A stretch of DNA of 64,000 nucleotides from Nitrospinaceae bacterium (GTDB taxonomy: Bacteria > Nitrospinota > Nitrospinia > Nitrospinales > VA-1), in the NCBI GenBank assembly GCA_029261595.1, contig JAJDAZ010000062.1, positions 1-64,000 on the forward strand, read 5' to 3'. Within the stretch, counting starts at the first letter, position 1, and each line of letters begins with the position of its first letter. Of this stretch, positions 8,057 through 16,108 are shown piece after piece. The notes beneath the pieces were generated by a model. The model was not told where the DNA came from and ran no database searches. It saw only the letters and a program-made list of their open reading frames with translations. The translations under genes and the position numbers were made by a program.

Positions 8057-8818
8057 TCAGGAAAAATCAAACGAATTTTCCCTGCTGGATTCCCGCATGA
8101 AATTCTTTTCAACCATGTAAATATAATCATGCGAAAAATCATCCATCAAACTTGTGAACAAACCGATTTTATTGTTCAGGTAATTGAAAAAAATTACTGC
8201 GGGAATGGCCGCGGCCAGACCTGCCGCCGTGGCAATGAGCGCCTCGGCAATTCCCGGCGCCACTCCGCCGATGCTGGCGGACCCTTTCATCCCAATGGCC
8301 CGAAACGAGTGCATGATGCCCCAGACGGTTCCGAACAATCCGATGAAGGGGGTGGTGCTGCCGGTCGTCGCCAGAAAATCCAACCCTCTGGACAGACGGG
8401 TGATCTCCCGGTTGATGGCCTTGTTCAGGACCAGGCTGATTCCTTTAATGTCTTTAACGGAAAGCGGTTCTCCATGTGCAGACGGGGGCTCTCCCCTTCG
8501 ATCCCTTTCCTTCTTTGCCATGTCCTGAAAAAGAAAGAGCTCACGATACCCGGTTAAAAACACCCTTGCTATGGGGCTGTACCGGAGTTCTCTGGAAAAA
8601 TTATAAATGTGAGTCAGGTTTTCGGATTTGGAGAAATTAGTTAGAAATCGCCGATCTTCTTTCTTGGCCAAATTGTATACAAAAAATTTACTGAGAATGA
8701 TCGCCCAGGACACGATTGAAAATATCAAAAGGAGCAACAAAACTCCTTTGGCCATGGCACTGGATTCCATCACCAACTCGACAATACTTAAAGAACCATC
8801 TGTTACAGGGTTTTCCAC
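8057..8818 (-). CDS. tolQ: ExbB/TolQ/MotA-family proton channel protein
   Basis: The 253-residue product has three membrane segments: about 22-46 (AKGVLLLLLIFSIVSWAIIL), about 145-170 (TGSTTPFIGLFGTVWGIMHSF) and about 180-210 (GIAEALIATAAGLAAAIPAVIFFNY). The pattern GLFGTVWGI and AEALIATAAGL is diagnostic of TolQ/ExbB, which form the pentameric proton channel around the TolR dimer. The start is GTG at 8818 with AGAGG six bases upstream; the first in-frame ATG would cut into helix one. It is the first gene of the minus-strand tol operon. Confidence 0.94.
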   Translation of the reverse strand: MENPVTDGSLSIVELVMESSAMAKGVLLLLLIFSIVSWAIILSKFFVYNLAKKEDRRFLTNFSKSENLTHIYNFSRELRYSPIARVFLTGYRELFLFQDMAKKERDRRGEPPSAHGEPLSVKDIKGISLVLNKAINREITRLSRGLDFLATTGSTTPFIGLFGTVWGIMHSFRAIGMKGSASIGGVAPGIAEALIATAAGLAAAIPAVIFFNYLNNKIGLFTSLMDDFSHDYIYMVEKNFMRESSRENSFDFS

Positions 8819-9277
8819 AGGGTACCTCTGGCTGGATTCTAAGGAGGGGAAATCTGACTATAAATCATTATAATTCAACATAATATTAATCTTTTCAATA
8901 TAATTTAACCTCTATCTTCTACCAAATCAAGTGAAACATTTAATTTCTGGCCCCACAGAGCAACCGGACTCTTTAACGACCCAAAGCGATGGATTTCAAG
9001 GTATTTTACAAGGATATACTATATCCTGCCTGATCAATGTGACGGGTATCACGTTGCCCCCAATTATCCTGAAAAACGGGTGATCAAAATACCCGGCGAG
9101 TGAGGGTCGAGAGAGTCACTGGGAAATTGAGTTTCATTGAAAACTTTTGCTACTGAATCCTTTTTCGGCTTATGTTAACCATAGATTGAGCTAATAATTA
9201 GGGAAAGGCGGGTTTTAAGGGGAAAAGCCTGGGAAACTTATTCGTCGGTCCGGGCGAAGCCGGAGTTTTTGGGGAAT
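8819..9277. other. 459-bp intergenic region upstream of the tol operon, with a perfect inverted repeat
   Basis: No credible gene is seen on either strand. It separates efp from tolQ, both on the minus strand, so it should hold the tol operon promoter and the 3-prime end of the efp transcript. At 9011-9027 there is a perfect inverted repeat, AGGATAT-ACT-ATATCCT, which could be an operator or a compact promoter element; no regulator is suggested. No clear sigma70-type pair could be fixed. Confidence 0.4.
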
Positions 9278-9850
9278 TTAGTTCTTTACCCGCTCAAGGT
9301 ATTCTCCGGAGGTTGTTGAAACCCTGACCAACTCTCCTACCTGCACAAATTGCGGGACGGTGACCACCAACCCGGTCTCCAGTGTTGCCGGCTTGCCGGA
9401 CCCTGAGGCTGTGGCCCCTTTCAAAGGAGGCGCGGTGTCGGTCACTTCCAGATCCACTGTTTCGGGAAATGAAATCCCGATAGGCTTTTCATCACAGAAC
9501 TCAATCTGAACGCGGGTGTTGGGCAATAAATATTTCTTGGAGTCCTCAACGAATTTATCATCAAAAAACATTTGCTCATAGGATTCACAGTTCATGAAGC
9601 AATACCCGGAGGGGTCGTTATACAGGTATTCCATTTCTGTTTGCTCTAAAACGGCACGCTCGATTTGTTCGTCGGCGCGAAAACGCACCTCGGTTTGAGT
9701 TCCGTCTTTTATATTGCGTAGCTTCGACTGCATGAAGGCTCTTTTATTTCCCGGAGTCCGGTGTTCGGCAGACATCACCCGATACAAATTATTATTGTAT
9801 TTAATGATATACCCCGGACGGATCGCGTTACCGCTTATATAAACTGCCAT
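9278..9850 (-). CDS. efp: Translation elongation factor P with a non-canonical loop
   Basis: EF-P enters the ribosomal E site and relieves stalling at polyproline. The 190-residue product has the three-domain layout: a KOW-like domain I (1-65), an OB domain II with FCDEKPIGISFPETVDLEVTDT, and domain III with GLVVTVPQFVQVGELVRVSTTSGEYLERV. The tip of the domain I loop, which in E. coli is PGKG with modified Lys34, here reads HRTPGNKRAF: Asn sits where the modified Lys would be and Lys follows it. This matches a known minority loop type (PGNxRAF), so modification by EpmA or EarP is not predicted. The start has AGAGAG upstream. Family call is secure. Confidence 0.95.
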   Translation of the reverse strand: MAVYISGNAIRPGYIIKYNNNLYRVMSAEHRTPGNKRAFMQSKLRNIKDGTQTEVRFRADEQIERAVLEQTEMEYLYNDPSGYCFMNCESYEQMFFDDKFVEDSKKYLLPNTRVQIEFCDEKPIGISFPETVDLEVTDTAPPLKGATASGSGKPATLETGLVVTVPQFVQVGELVRVSTTSGEYLERVKN

Positions 9851-9988
9851 TTAAACAACTCTCTTTCTTCAAATTTTAGCAAGGCCCATCTCAATTATAG
9901 GCAGAATAATGACGACCCTTACCGACTGATCTTGTTTTTTGGGTGATTATATCTGCGCTAAACCCAGAATCAAGTAAAATAAAACCCT

Positions 9989-10639
9989 ATGGACTGCCCA
10001 CTTTGCCAATCCCAATCCCGATTTTTCCTGGCCGGGGAAAACCGGGAATACTGGCGGTGCCCTGTTTGCCGGTTGATTTTTGTGCCGCCAGAGTTTTTTA
10101 TCCCAAAAGAAGAAGAAATCCAACATTATTTGAAGCACGAAAACAGCCTGGAAAGTGAAGGCTACGTCCAGATGTTCCAGGAGAAAATCCACATCATCAA
10201 AAACGTATGCAAGGAAGCCCAAACGGTGCTGGATTACGGCTGTGGCTACCAACCCGTATTAAAAACCCTGTTGACCCGAGAGGGTTATACCGCGACTGGT
10301 TACGACCCCAATTTTTTCCCTGAAATAACCGCCAACTCAATTTTCGACATCATCGTCTCGACCGAAACGTTTGAGCATTTCAGGGAGCCGGGCAAAGAGC
10401 TATTGCAATTACTCTCTCATCTTGCACCGACGGGCTATCTGGCCATCATGACCCGGCTGGTGCCCGATGACGATCCTCTGCTCCCGAGCCAATCGTTTGG
10501 CAACTGGTATTATAAAAGAGACCCAACGCACATCTCGTTCTACGACAAGGACACCATTTCCTGGATCGCCCGGCATCACGGACTGGAATTACTTTTTAAC
10601 AACGAAAAAGATTTTGTTGTGTTACAAAGAAAGCCTTAA
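9989..10639 (+). CDS. Class I SAM-dependent methyltransferase with N-terminal zinc ribbon
   Basis: The 216-residue product begins with two CxxC pairs (CPLCQ at residue 3, CPVCR at 24), a small zinc ribbon, followed by a truncated methyltransferase_11/23-type Rossmann domain. VLDYGCGYQPVLKTLL is the SAM motif I, GYDPNFFPE motif II, and FDIIVSTETFEHF motif IV with the usual helix. The Cys-rich N-terminus with this methyltransferase is common in sugar or cell-surface modifying enzymes, but no substrate is evident here. The gene ends about 43 bp before ettA and may be cotranscribed with it. Confidence 0.8.
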   Translation: MDCPLCQSQSRFFLAGENREYWRCPVCRLIFVPPEFFIPKEEEIQHYLKHENSLESEGYVQMFQEKIHIIKNVCKEAQTVLDYGCGYQPVLKTLLTREGYTATGYDPNFFPEITANSIFDIIVSTETFEHFREPGKELLQLLSHLAPTGYLAIMTRLVPDDDPLLPSQSFGNWYYKRDPTHISFYDKDTISWIARHHGLELLFNNEKDFVVLQRKP

Positions 10640-10682
10640 AAATCTGTATCTGAATCCAATAAATTTATCTGAATGGGGAAAC

Positions 10683-12356
10683 ATGGCGGGAGAATACATT
10701 TTTACCATGCAGGGCTTGAGCAAAACTTATGGCTCAAAATCCGTTTTTAAAGACATCTATCTGTCATTTTATCATGGCGCCAAAATAGGCATCGTCGGCG
10801 GCAACGGGGCGGGAAAATCCACTTTACTTGGAATCATGGCGGGCGAGATCAAGGAATTCGAAGGCCAGGCGCAACCCATGAAAGGCACCAAAATCGGGTA
10901 CCTCCCGCAGGAACCGGTTCTGGAGCAGAGCCAAACCGTGCGCGAAAACGTCGAGCAGGCGTTCGCTCATATTCAGGGCATGATCCTGGAGTTCAATGAC
11001 ATCAGCGCGAAGTTAGCGGAGCCCATGGACGACGATGAAATGCAAAAAGCCCTCGATAAAATGGGCCGGTTGCAGGACGAAATCGACGCGGTGGACGGCT
11101 GGGAACTGGACCGGCAGGTGAACGTGGCGATGGACGCCCTGGTGCTTCCGCCGGACGATCAAAAAGCTTCCACTTTATCGGGCGGCGAAGCCCGACGGGT
11201 GGCACTCTGCAAGATTCTCCTGCAAAAACCCGACATGATTCTTTTAGACGAGCCCACCAATCACCTGGACGCGGAAACCGTGCAATGGCTGGAGGAGACT
11301 TTAGCCAATTATCCCGGAAACGTGATCGTTTCCACCCACGACCGGTATTTCCTGGACAACATCACCAAATGGATTCTCGAACTTGATAACGGCAAAGGCA
11401 TCCCGTTTGAAGGCAATTACACCTCGTGGCTGGAACAAAAAGCCAATCGCCTGCAACATCAGGAAAAAGGCGCGTCGAATTTGAAAAAGCGCCTGCAGAA
11501 CGAACTGGACTGGCTGCACACGTCGCCCGGCGCGCGCAGAAAACTAAACAAGGGGCGGGTCAACAATTATGAAAAACTTCTTTCCCAGAAACAGGAAGTC
11601 CAGGACAATTCCCTGGAAATTCAAATCGCCCCCGGCCCAGCCCTGGGCGAACAGGTCATCGAAGCTAAAAACCTCAGCAAAGGGTTTAAAGACAACCCGC
11701 TGATTCAGGATCTGTCATTTTCCATTCCTCGTGGAGCCATCGTTGGCCTGATCGGGCCTAACGGCACCGGCAAGACCACGCTATTTCGAATGATTGTCGG
11801 GGAGGATCAACCGGATGAGGGAACCATCGAACTGGGATCGACGGTCAATTTATCCTATGTGGATCAACACCGTCACGAACTGGATGCGCAAAAAACGATC
11901 TTTGAAGAAATCACCGACGGCACCGACCACATCGAAATCGCCGGCAAGACGGTGAACTCCCGGTCCTACGTGGGCCGGTTCAATTTTAAAGGCACCGATC
12001 AACAGAAAAAAATCGCGGATCTCTCCGGGGGTGAAAGAAACCGCGTGCACCTTGCCAAACTTTTAAGACGGGGCGGCAATGTTCTTCTGCTGGATGAGCC
12101 CACCAACGACCTCGACGTGACCACTCTCAGCAGTCTTGAAAACGCCATTTTGAATTTCAGCGGCTGTGTGATGGTGATCAGCCATGACCGTTATTTTCTC
12201 GATAGAATCTGCACGCATCTTCTGGTGTTTGAAGGTGGGAGCAAAGTCCGCTGGTTCGAAGGCAATTTCGATGAATACCGGGAAAAGCACCAACAGGAAC
12301 TGAAAGGCAAGGAGGATAACCGCCGGTCGAAATACAAAAAACTGACCCTACACTAA
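10683..12356 (+). CDS. ettA: ABC-F protein, energy-dependent translational throttle EttA
   Basis: The 557-residue product (E. coli EttA is 555) has two ABC ATPase domains in one chain and no membrane segments. First domain: Walker A GGNGAGKST at 39-47, signature LSGGEARRVAL, Walker B MILLDEPTNHLD. Second: GPNGTGKTT, LSGGERNRVHLAKLL and VLLLDEPTNDLD. Between them is the charged linker with SPGARRKLNKGRVNNYEKL, typical of EttA. EttA binds the ribosomal E site and gates the first elongation step in response to the ATP/ADP ratio. The ATG at 10683 with GGGGA upstream is chosen; the longer frame to 10467 overlaps the methyltransferase gene and is not protein-like. The last four bases overlap the convergent cytochrome gene. 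Confidence 0.95.
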   Translation: MAGEYIFTMQGLSKTYGSKSVFKDIYLSFYHGAKIGIVGGNGAGKSTLLGIMAGEIKEFEGQAQPMKGTKIGYLPQEPVLEQSQTVRENVEQAFAHIQGMILEFNDISAKLAEPMDDDEMQKALDKMGRLQDEIDAVDGWELDRQVNVAMDALVLPPDDQKASTLSGGEARRVALCKILLQKPDMILLDEPTNHLDAETVQWLEETLANYPGNVIVSTHDRYFLDNITKWILELDNGKGIPFEGNYTSWLEQKANRLQHQEKGASNLKKRLQNELDWLHTSPGARRKLNKGRVNNYEKLLSQKQEVQDNSLEIQIAPGPALGEQVIEAKNLSKGFKDNPLIQDLSFSIPRGAIVGLIGPNGTGKTTLFRMIVGEDQPDEGTIELGSTVNLSYVDQHRHELDAQKTIFEEITDGTDHIEIAGKTVNSRSYVGRFNFKGTDQQKKIADLSGGERNRVHLAKLLRRGGNVLLLDEPTNDLDVTTLSSLENAILNFSGCVMVISHDRYFLDRICTHLLVFEGGSKVRWFEGNFDEYREKHQQELKGKEDNRRSKYKKLTLH

Positions 12357-12859
12357 TTAGCAAACTGCCTTATAAAACGAATCAACTGCCAGATCTTTTT
12401 ATCGCTCAACGTCCCCTTGTGCACCGGCATCGCGGTTCCTTTGGACCCGTTTTTGATGATCCAGAACATTTGACCGTCCGATATCGAATCCATCAATTCA
12501 GCACAGGTGAAGTTTCTTGGCGGAGGGTTCAACCCCCTTGCCAGCCTGCCATTGCCGTTTCCCTTCAGGCCGTGACACAACCCGCAGGCGGTGGGTTTAG
12601 CATCCTTATAATAAAGCAGTTTTCCTTCCTGAATATTTTCGGGAGAACCCGGCAGGGGATTTTTTTTCTTTAAATATCTTGTTGGGGCGCTTCGAGTATT
12701 TCTTTTTTGCGGGCAAATTCCAGAAGCCACGCGAAAAATATTTCCGGCAGAATCCGGTGAGGAAATATACTTCAAAACCTCCTGCGAGTTTGCATGAGCG
12801 GCCCCAAAGACCACAGCAAAAACCAATACAACGCAAACCATAATCGCACGCCGGCGCAT
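12353..12859 (-). CDS. Exported monohaem cytochrome c (paralogue 1)
   Basis: About 168 residues with a signal peptide (VCVVLVFAVVFGAAHA), a linker with ICPQK, then a cytochrome c domain. Haem site is CGLCH and the distal ligand is probably Met in GTAMPVHKG. The gene is one of three adjacent paralogues sharing KNPL, NFTC, ISDGQMFWIIKNGS and a C-terminal W-x-L-I-R-F-I-R helix. It has two extra cysteines, in ICPQ and NFTC. ATG 12859 is preferred over TTG 12865. It is likely a periplasmic electron carrier; partner unknown. Its stop overlaps the ettA 3-prime end by four bases. Confidence 0.87.
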   Translation of the reverse strand: MRRRAIMVCVVLVFAVVFGAAHANSQEVLKYISSPDSAGNIFRVASGICPQKRNTRSAPTRYLKKKNPLPGSPENIQEGKLLYYKDAKPTACGLCHGLKGNGNGRLARGLNPPPRNFTCAELMDSISDGQMFWIIKNGSKGTAMPVHKGTLSDKKIWQLIRFIRQFAN

Positions 12860-12887
12860 AAACAAATTCTTTATCCAGGGAATGGCT

Positions 12888-13400
12888 TTATTGAGACAGC
12901 TTTCTGAGATGAAGGACCAGGAGCCATACCTGGTTTTCCGTCAACTCAGGGTAAGCGGGCATGCCTGTACCCTGCGATCCGTTTTTGATGACCCAGAACA
13001 TCTGCCCATCGGGGATTTCCTTCATCGTTTCTCCACAGGTAAAATTCCTGGGCGACGGGTTCAACCCCGGAGCCATCATCCCCATGCCGTTCCCAGTCCG
13101 CCCATGACAAACCTTACAGGCGGTGGGTTGGACATCCCGACGAAATAAGGATTTTCCACTATCCAGGTTTTTTTGCGTGGGTTTCAAAGGGTTCTTCAAC
13201 CGGTAAATATCGTCAGGGGCCTGGGCCGTGACCCTGGGTTGCGGGCAGATCCCTTTTCCGCCAAAACCCATGCTGTGGGGATGGACCCCCGGCCCCTTGC
13301 CGTGACGCATCATCATGGGCCCTGCGAACAAATCGCCTGTAATGGCAATTATAAATAACAACGGCAACGCCGTTGCCAACACCCTGCGAAAATGTCTCAT
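12888..13400 (-). CDS. Exported monohaem cytochrome c (paralogue 2)
   Basis: The 170-residue product has a signal peptide (VLATALPLLFIIAITGDLFA), a Met/His/Gly-rich segment (MMMRHGKGPGVHPHSMGFGG) that could bind copper or another metal, then a cytochrome c domain with CKVCH and probable axial Met in GTGMPAYP. It has the same extra cysteine pair as its neighbour (ICPQ and NFTC) and the shared IPDGQMFWVIKNGSQGT block. It lies 28 bp upstream of paralogue 1 and 24 bp downstream of paralogue 3 on one strand, so the three are probably cotranscribed. Confidence 0.88.
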   Translation of the reverse strand: MRHFRRVLATALPLLFIIAITGDLFAGPMMMRHGKGPGVHPHSMGFGGKGICPQPRVTAQAPDDIYRLKNPLKPTQKNLDSGKSLFRRDVQPTACKVCHGRTGNGMGMMAPGLNPSPRNFTCGETMKEIPDGQMFWVIKNGSQGTGMPAYPELTENQVWLLVLHLRKLSQ

Positions 13401-13424
13401 TGAAACATAAACCCTTCCATCTAG

Positions 13425-13859
13425 TTACTTTCCCGAAAAAGTGCGGATAAAACTAATGACACTCCAGCCTTCATTTTCGGTGATCACTTTACCGACCCGG
13501 ACCGGCATTCCCGTCCCGGGACTTCCATTGCGTAACACCCACATCAATTCGCCGTCGGTGCGTATTTCCTGCCATTTGGCGTCGGTAAAATCCCTCGGCG
13601 AGTGACCCGGTATCTTCACGCCACGGCCATCCTTGCTGTGACAGGTCACGCACAGTCCCTTGCCAAAAAATATTTTTCGCCCGGCTTCAATCTGTTCTTC
13701 CGTCGCGGGATAAGGATTTTCGATTTCCTGCACTTCCTCCAGATTTTCTTCAGGAACCCGAGGTTCATAAATACTGGCATGGGAAGCAAAGGCATTTTGC
13801 CAGACGAATGCCACAAGAATGATCATTGCGCTCAAAATTATTTTGTTCATGGGTGCCAT
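13425..13859 (-). CDS. Exported monohaem cytochrome c (paralogue 3, without extra cysteines)
   Basis: The 144-residue product has a signal peptide (IILSAMIILVAFVWQNAFA), an acidic linker (EENLEEVQEIE), then a cytochrome c domain with haem site CVTCH and probable Met ligand in GTGMPVRVG. It shares the PRDFTDAKW, DGELMWVLRNGSPGT and C-terminal aromatic helix segments with its neighbours. The cysteine of NFTC is replaced (DFTD), and the N-terminal ICPQ cysteine is also missing. The start may be ATG 13859 or 13850. It is the first gene of the three-cytochrome run. Confidence 0.87.
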   Translation of the reverse strand: MAPMNKIILSAMIILVAFVWQNAFASHASIYEPRVPEENLEEVQEIENPYPATEEQIEAGRKIFFGKGLCVTCHSKDGRGVKIPGHSPRDFTDAKWQEIRTDGELMWVLRNGSPGTGMPVRVGKVITENEGWSVISFIRTFSGK

Positions 13860-13990
13860 ACTTTTTGATTCAACCTGAAATAATTCCGTTCCACAGACCG
13901 GGGAGTGTTTCTACCGCGAAACCAAAAAATCCAGTCAATCGGACAAATCAACTTTCAATATCTCCCAGGCCCCATTTAAAAAGAGGGAAA

Positions 13991-14019
13991 CCCAATCCCC
14001 TTCGTGGAAGGGGATTGGG
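13991..14019 (-). terminator. Strong hairpin, probable terminator of the DUF1264 gene
   Basis: CCCAATCCCCTTC pairs with GAAGGGGATTGGG around a short loop, a 12-13 bp stem. Read on the minus strand it is followed by TTTCCCTCTTTTT. It lies ten bases after the stop of the DUF1264 gene and upstream of the cytochrome run, so it would separate the two transcripts. Confidence 0.6.
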
Positions 14020-14028
14020 AAATTTAAA

Positions 14029-14691
14029 TCATTTGCTGTAAGACCCACTCGTCTCCGCAATCCCCATTCGCTTGAACATGTCACTGGTCAACAGAGAAAT
14101 GGAATCGGATGGCATTTTACCCGAAGGCTTTGCCTTGGCTGCCGGGGCTGCGGGTGCCGCCATGGCTTTGCCGGTCTTCCCGTGCATTGCCTCCCAATGC
14201 CCGATCGATTGGGCAATCATGACGGAACCATCGGGAATAGGAGCCCCTTCAGGCCACAGGTGGAAAATAATACCGTCTGTTTTTCCAACGTATTCCGCAA
14301 GCTTCGCCTGTTCCTTGGGGTCCGAGGGAGTGTGAATCGCAACACGCCCCGTTTCAATCTCCTGTTGATGATCGTGCCAGTTCTGTTGGTGAGACCATTT
14401 GGGAATCACCGACCGCGCCAGTTTTTTGGACACCATATATTCCACTTCCGTCATGCGGGCGTTGGCGTCCGTGGACTCAAATAAAATGCATTGGATGATA
14501 TCCGCATTGATCGGCTTGCAATAATGATGAAAGGGGCCGATGACTTCTCCATTCATCATGTGGGGAGCCGTGACATGGATCTTGTATCCTTCCAGAGGGT
14601 TTGCCGAGGCATTGCCAGCCAGAATCAAAAACGATACCAACCCTGTAAACATCAAACTCATAAATCCAATTCGAAGATTTTTCCAAATCAT
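14029..14691 (-). CDS. Exported DUF1264 (oil-body-associated-protein-like) protein
   Basis: The 220-residue product has a signal peptide (LMFTGLVSFLILAGNASA) and a DUF1264 domain with HHYCKPINADIIQCILFES, MTEVEYMVSKKL, WHDHQQEI and WPEGAPIPDGSVMIAQSIG. The family occurs in plant oil bodies and in bacteria, and its biochemical function is not established. The C-terminal 45 residues are an Ala/Pro/Lys linker plus a short amphipathic tail not typical of the domain. The start has GGGGG upstream. It is flanked by exported proteins on the same strand. His and Cys residues are plentiful enough for metal binding, but this is conjecture. Confidence 0.8.
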   Translation of the reverse strand: MIWKNLRIGFMSLMFTGLVSFLILAGNASANPLEGYKIHVTAPHMMNGEVIGPFHHYCKPINADIIQCILFESTDANARMTEVEYMVSKKLARSVIPKWSHQQNWHDHQQEIETGRVAIHTPSDPKEQAKLAEYVGKTDGIIFHLWPEGAPIPDGSVMIAQSIGHWEAMHGKTGKAMAAPAAPAAKAKPSGKMPSDSISLLTSDMFKRMGIAETSGSYSK

Positions 14692-14737
14692 TTTGCTACC
14701 CCCTTGTGTTAAAAAAATTATCAGCGCTTGCCGGCAG

Positions 14738-15280
14738 TCAGGACACCGGGCCCCGGATCAACCTTAAAAAAGCATCGGTGCCGCTGATTTTGTCCTGGTA
14801 ATAGGAACCTCCCTCATCTTTTAACGAAACGACAATCGCTTTCGCTTTCTTTTCCTGATTCGTCCAGGTACTCCAACCGGCCCCGGCAGGAAACATGCGG
14901 TCCAGATATATTTTATCGCCATCTTTGTCAACATTCCGCTTGCGACGTTCGTAAAGAGTGGTGGCCTCTTCTGGAGTGGGTAGACGCCAATCTGAATATC
15001 CCGCAAAATTTTTATTATTCATGCGCTGGACATATTCATTGGCCGTGTACCAGTTGACCCATTTGCCTTCTGTTTGCCAGTAATCCTGCTTCATCCACAT
15101 CAATCCGCTCTTGGAGTCCAAAATGGTCCCATCGCCAAAATCTTTAAATCGGTTGTCAGCAGACTGGGCAACCAGTTTTTTAGTTTTCACGCCATCGGCC
15201 AGAACAGGGGACACACAAAACGAAAACAAAAGAAAGATAGAGACTGTAGTAAAAGTCAAAATCCTTGAGGAAAGTTGCAT
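14738..15280 (-). CDS. Exported DUF1566 (Lcl-like C-terminal) domain protein
   Basis: About 180 residues. ATG 15280 has GGAGG five bases upstream and is preferred over GTG 15292. A signal peptide (LTFTTVSIFLLFSFCVSPVLA) precedes a DUF1566 domain: DGTILDSKSGLMWMKQD, YTANEYVQRMN, GYSDWRLPTPEEATTLYE and a final FLRLIRG. This domain, found in Legionella collagen-like protein and many exported bacterial proteins, has no proven catalytic activity. The gene is 46 bp upstream of the DUF1264 gene and probably cotranscribed. Confidence 0.85.
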   Translation of the reverse strand: MQLSSRILTFTTVSIFLLFSFCVSPVLADGVKTKKLVAQSADNRFKDFGDGTILDSKSGLMWMKQDYWQTEGKWVNWYTANEYVQRMNNKNFAGYSDWRLPTPEEATTLYERRKRNVDKDGDKIYLDRMFPAGAGWSTWTNQEKKAKAIVVSLKDEGGSYYQDKISGTDAFLRLIRGPVS

Positions 15281-15438
15281 TTTCACCTCCACAAAAATAT
15301 CTTTTACAGAACCCGGAATGGGGTTGGAATACCCTCATTCTACAATGCCGGGATGCCCAAATCAAACCACCAAATCAGCTTGACAGTCCGGGGCCTTTCG
15401 GTAGAATAATATGAAAATTCCCTAAAAGGAAGACCCCA

Positions 15439-16098
15439 ATGACAGCACTCAAGAGGCCCTGCCAACCCCTGATTCAAAAGGCAATATGGATTCTGCTCTG
15501 CCTCCTTCTCGCGATTTCGCTCATCCCGGGTCAAGGAATTACCAAGGAAAAGGATAAATCCCGCTGGAACAGTAAATACGATACCGAGACCTACATCTTC
15601 GGCGTCACTCCCATTCCTTTTCTGGTGGACAGCCTGGATCTTCTTCCCAAAGGCAGGACCCTCGACATCGCCATGGGCGAAGGACGGCACGGCGTCTATC
15701 TTGCGACCAAGGGATTTGATGTGCTGGGCCTGGATATTTCCGAGAAGGGATTGCAAAAAGCGCATCGACTGGCCGAGTCGCAAAACACCACCATTGAAAC
15801 CCGTGTGGTGGATCTGGAAACGCATATCCTGAAAAAAAACGCTTACGACCTGATCATCTGCACTTACTACATGCAGAGGGATCTTTTCCCGCAGTTTAAA
15901 GACGCGCTCAAACCCGGCGGCATGGCGCTGGTGGAAACTTATAATGTCGACCACTTGAAATACTCCAAGTTCAATCCCAAATGGTTATTGCAGACCAACG
16001 AATTGCTGGAAATATTTAAAGATTTTAAAATCGTTCGCTACCAGGCGGTCGACAACGGCGAACTGGCCTATTCCAGCATACTCATCCAGAAAAAATAA
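15439..16098 (+). CDS. Methyltransferase-fold protein with N-terminal membrane anchor or signal
   Basis: The 219-residue product begins with a basic stretch and a hydrophobic segment at about 14-32 (AIWILLCLLLAISLIPG), then WNSKYDTETYIFGVTP and a TehB-like SAM-binding domain: LDIAMGEGRHGVYLA (motif I), VLGLDISEKGL (motif II), DLIICTYYMQRDLF (motif IV) and LKPGGMALVETYNVD. Start has AGGAAG upstream. TehB-like enzymes are normally cytosolic, since SAM is cytosolic. With only one N-terminal segment the domain would end up in the periplasm if exported, or in the cytosol if the segment is an anchor of N-out topology. Eleven bases downstream starts the BASS transporter gene, so the two are likely coupled. 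Confidence 0.78.
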   Translation: MTALKRPCQPLIQKAIWILLCLLLAISLIPGQGITKEKDKSRWNSKYDTETYIFGVTPIPFLVDSLDLLPKGRTLDIAMGEGRHGVYLATKGFDVLGLDISEKGLQKAHRLAESQNTTIETRVVDLETHILKKNAYDLIICTYYMQRDLFPQFKDALKPGGMALVETYNVDHLKYSKFNPKWLLQTNELLEIFKDFKIVRYQAVDNGELAYSSILIQKK

Positions 16099-16108
16099 AT
16101 CCTATTAA

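Noticed and set aside
10467..10682. 72-codon extension of EttA
   Set aside because: Overlaps the methyltransferase gene in another frame; the ATG at 10683 has a ribosome site and gives the family length.
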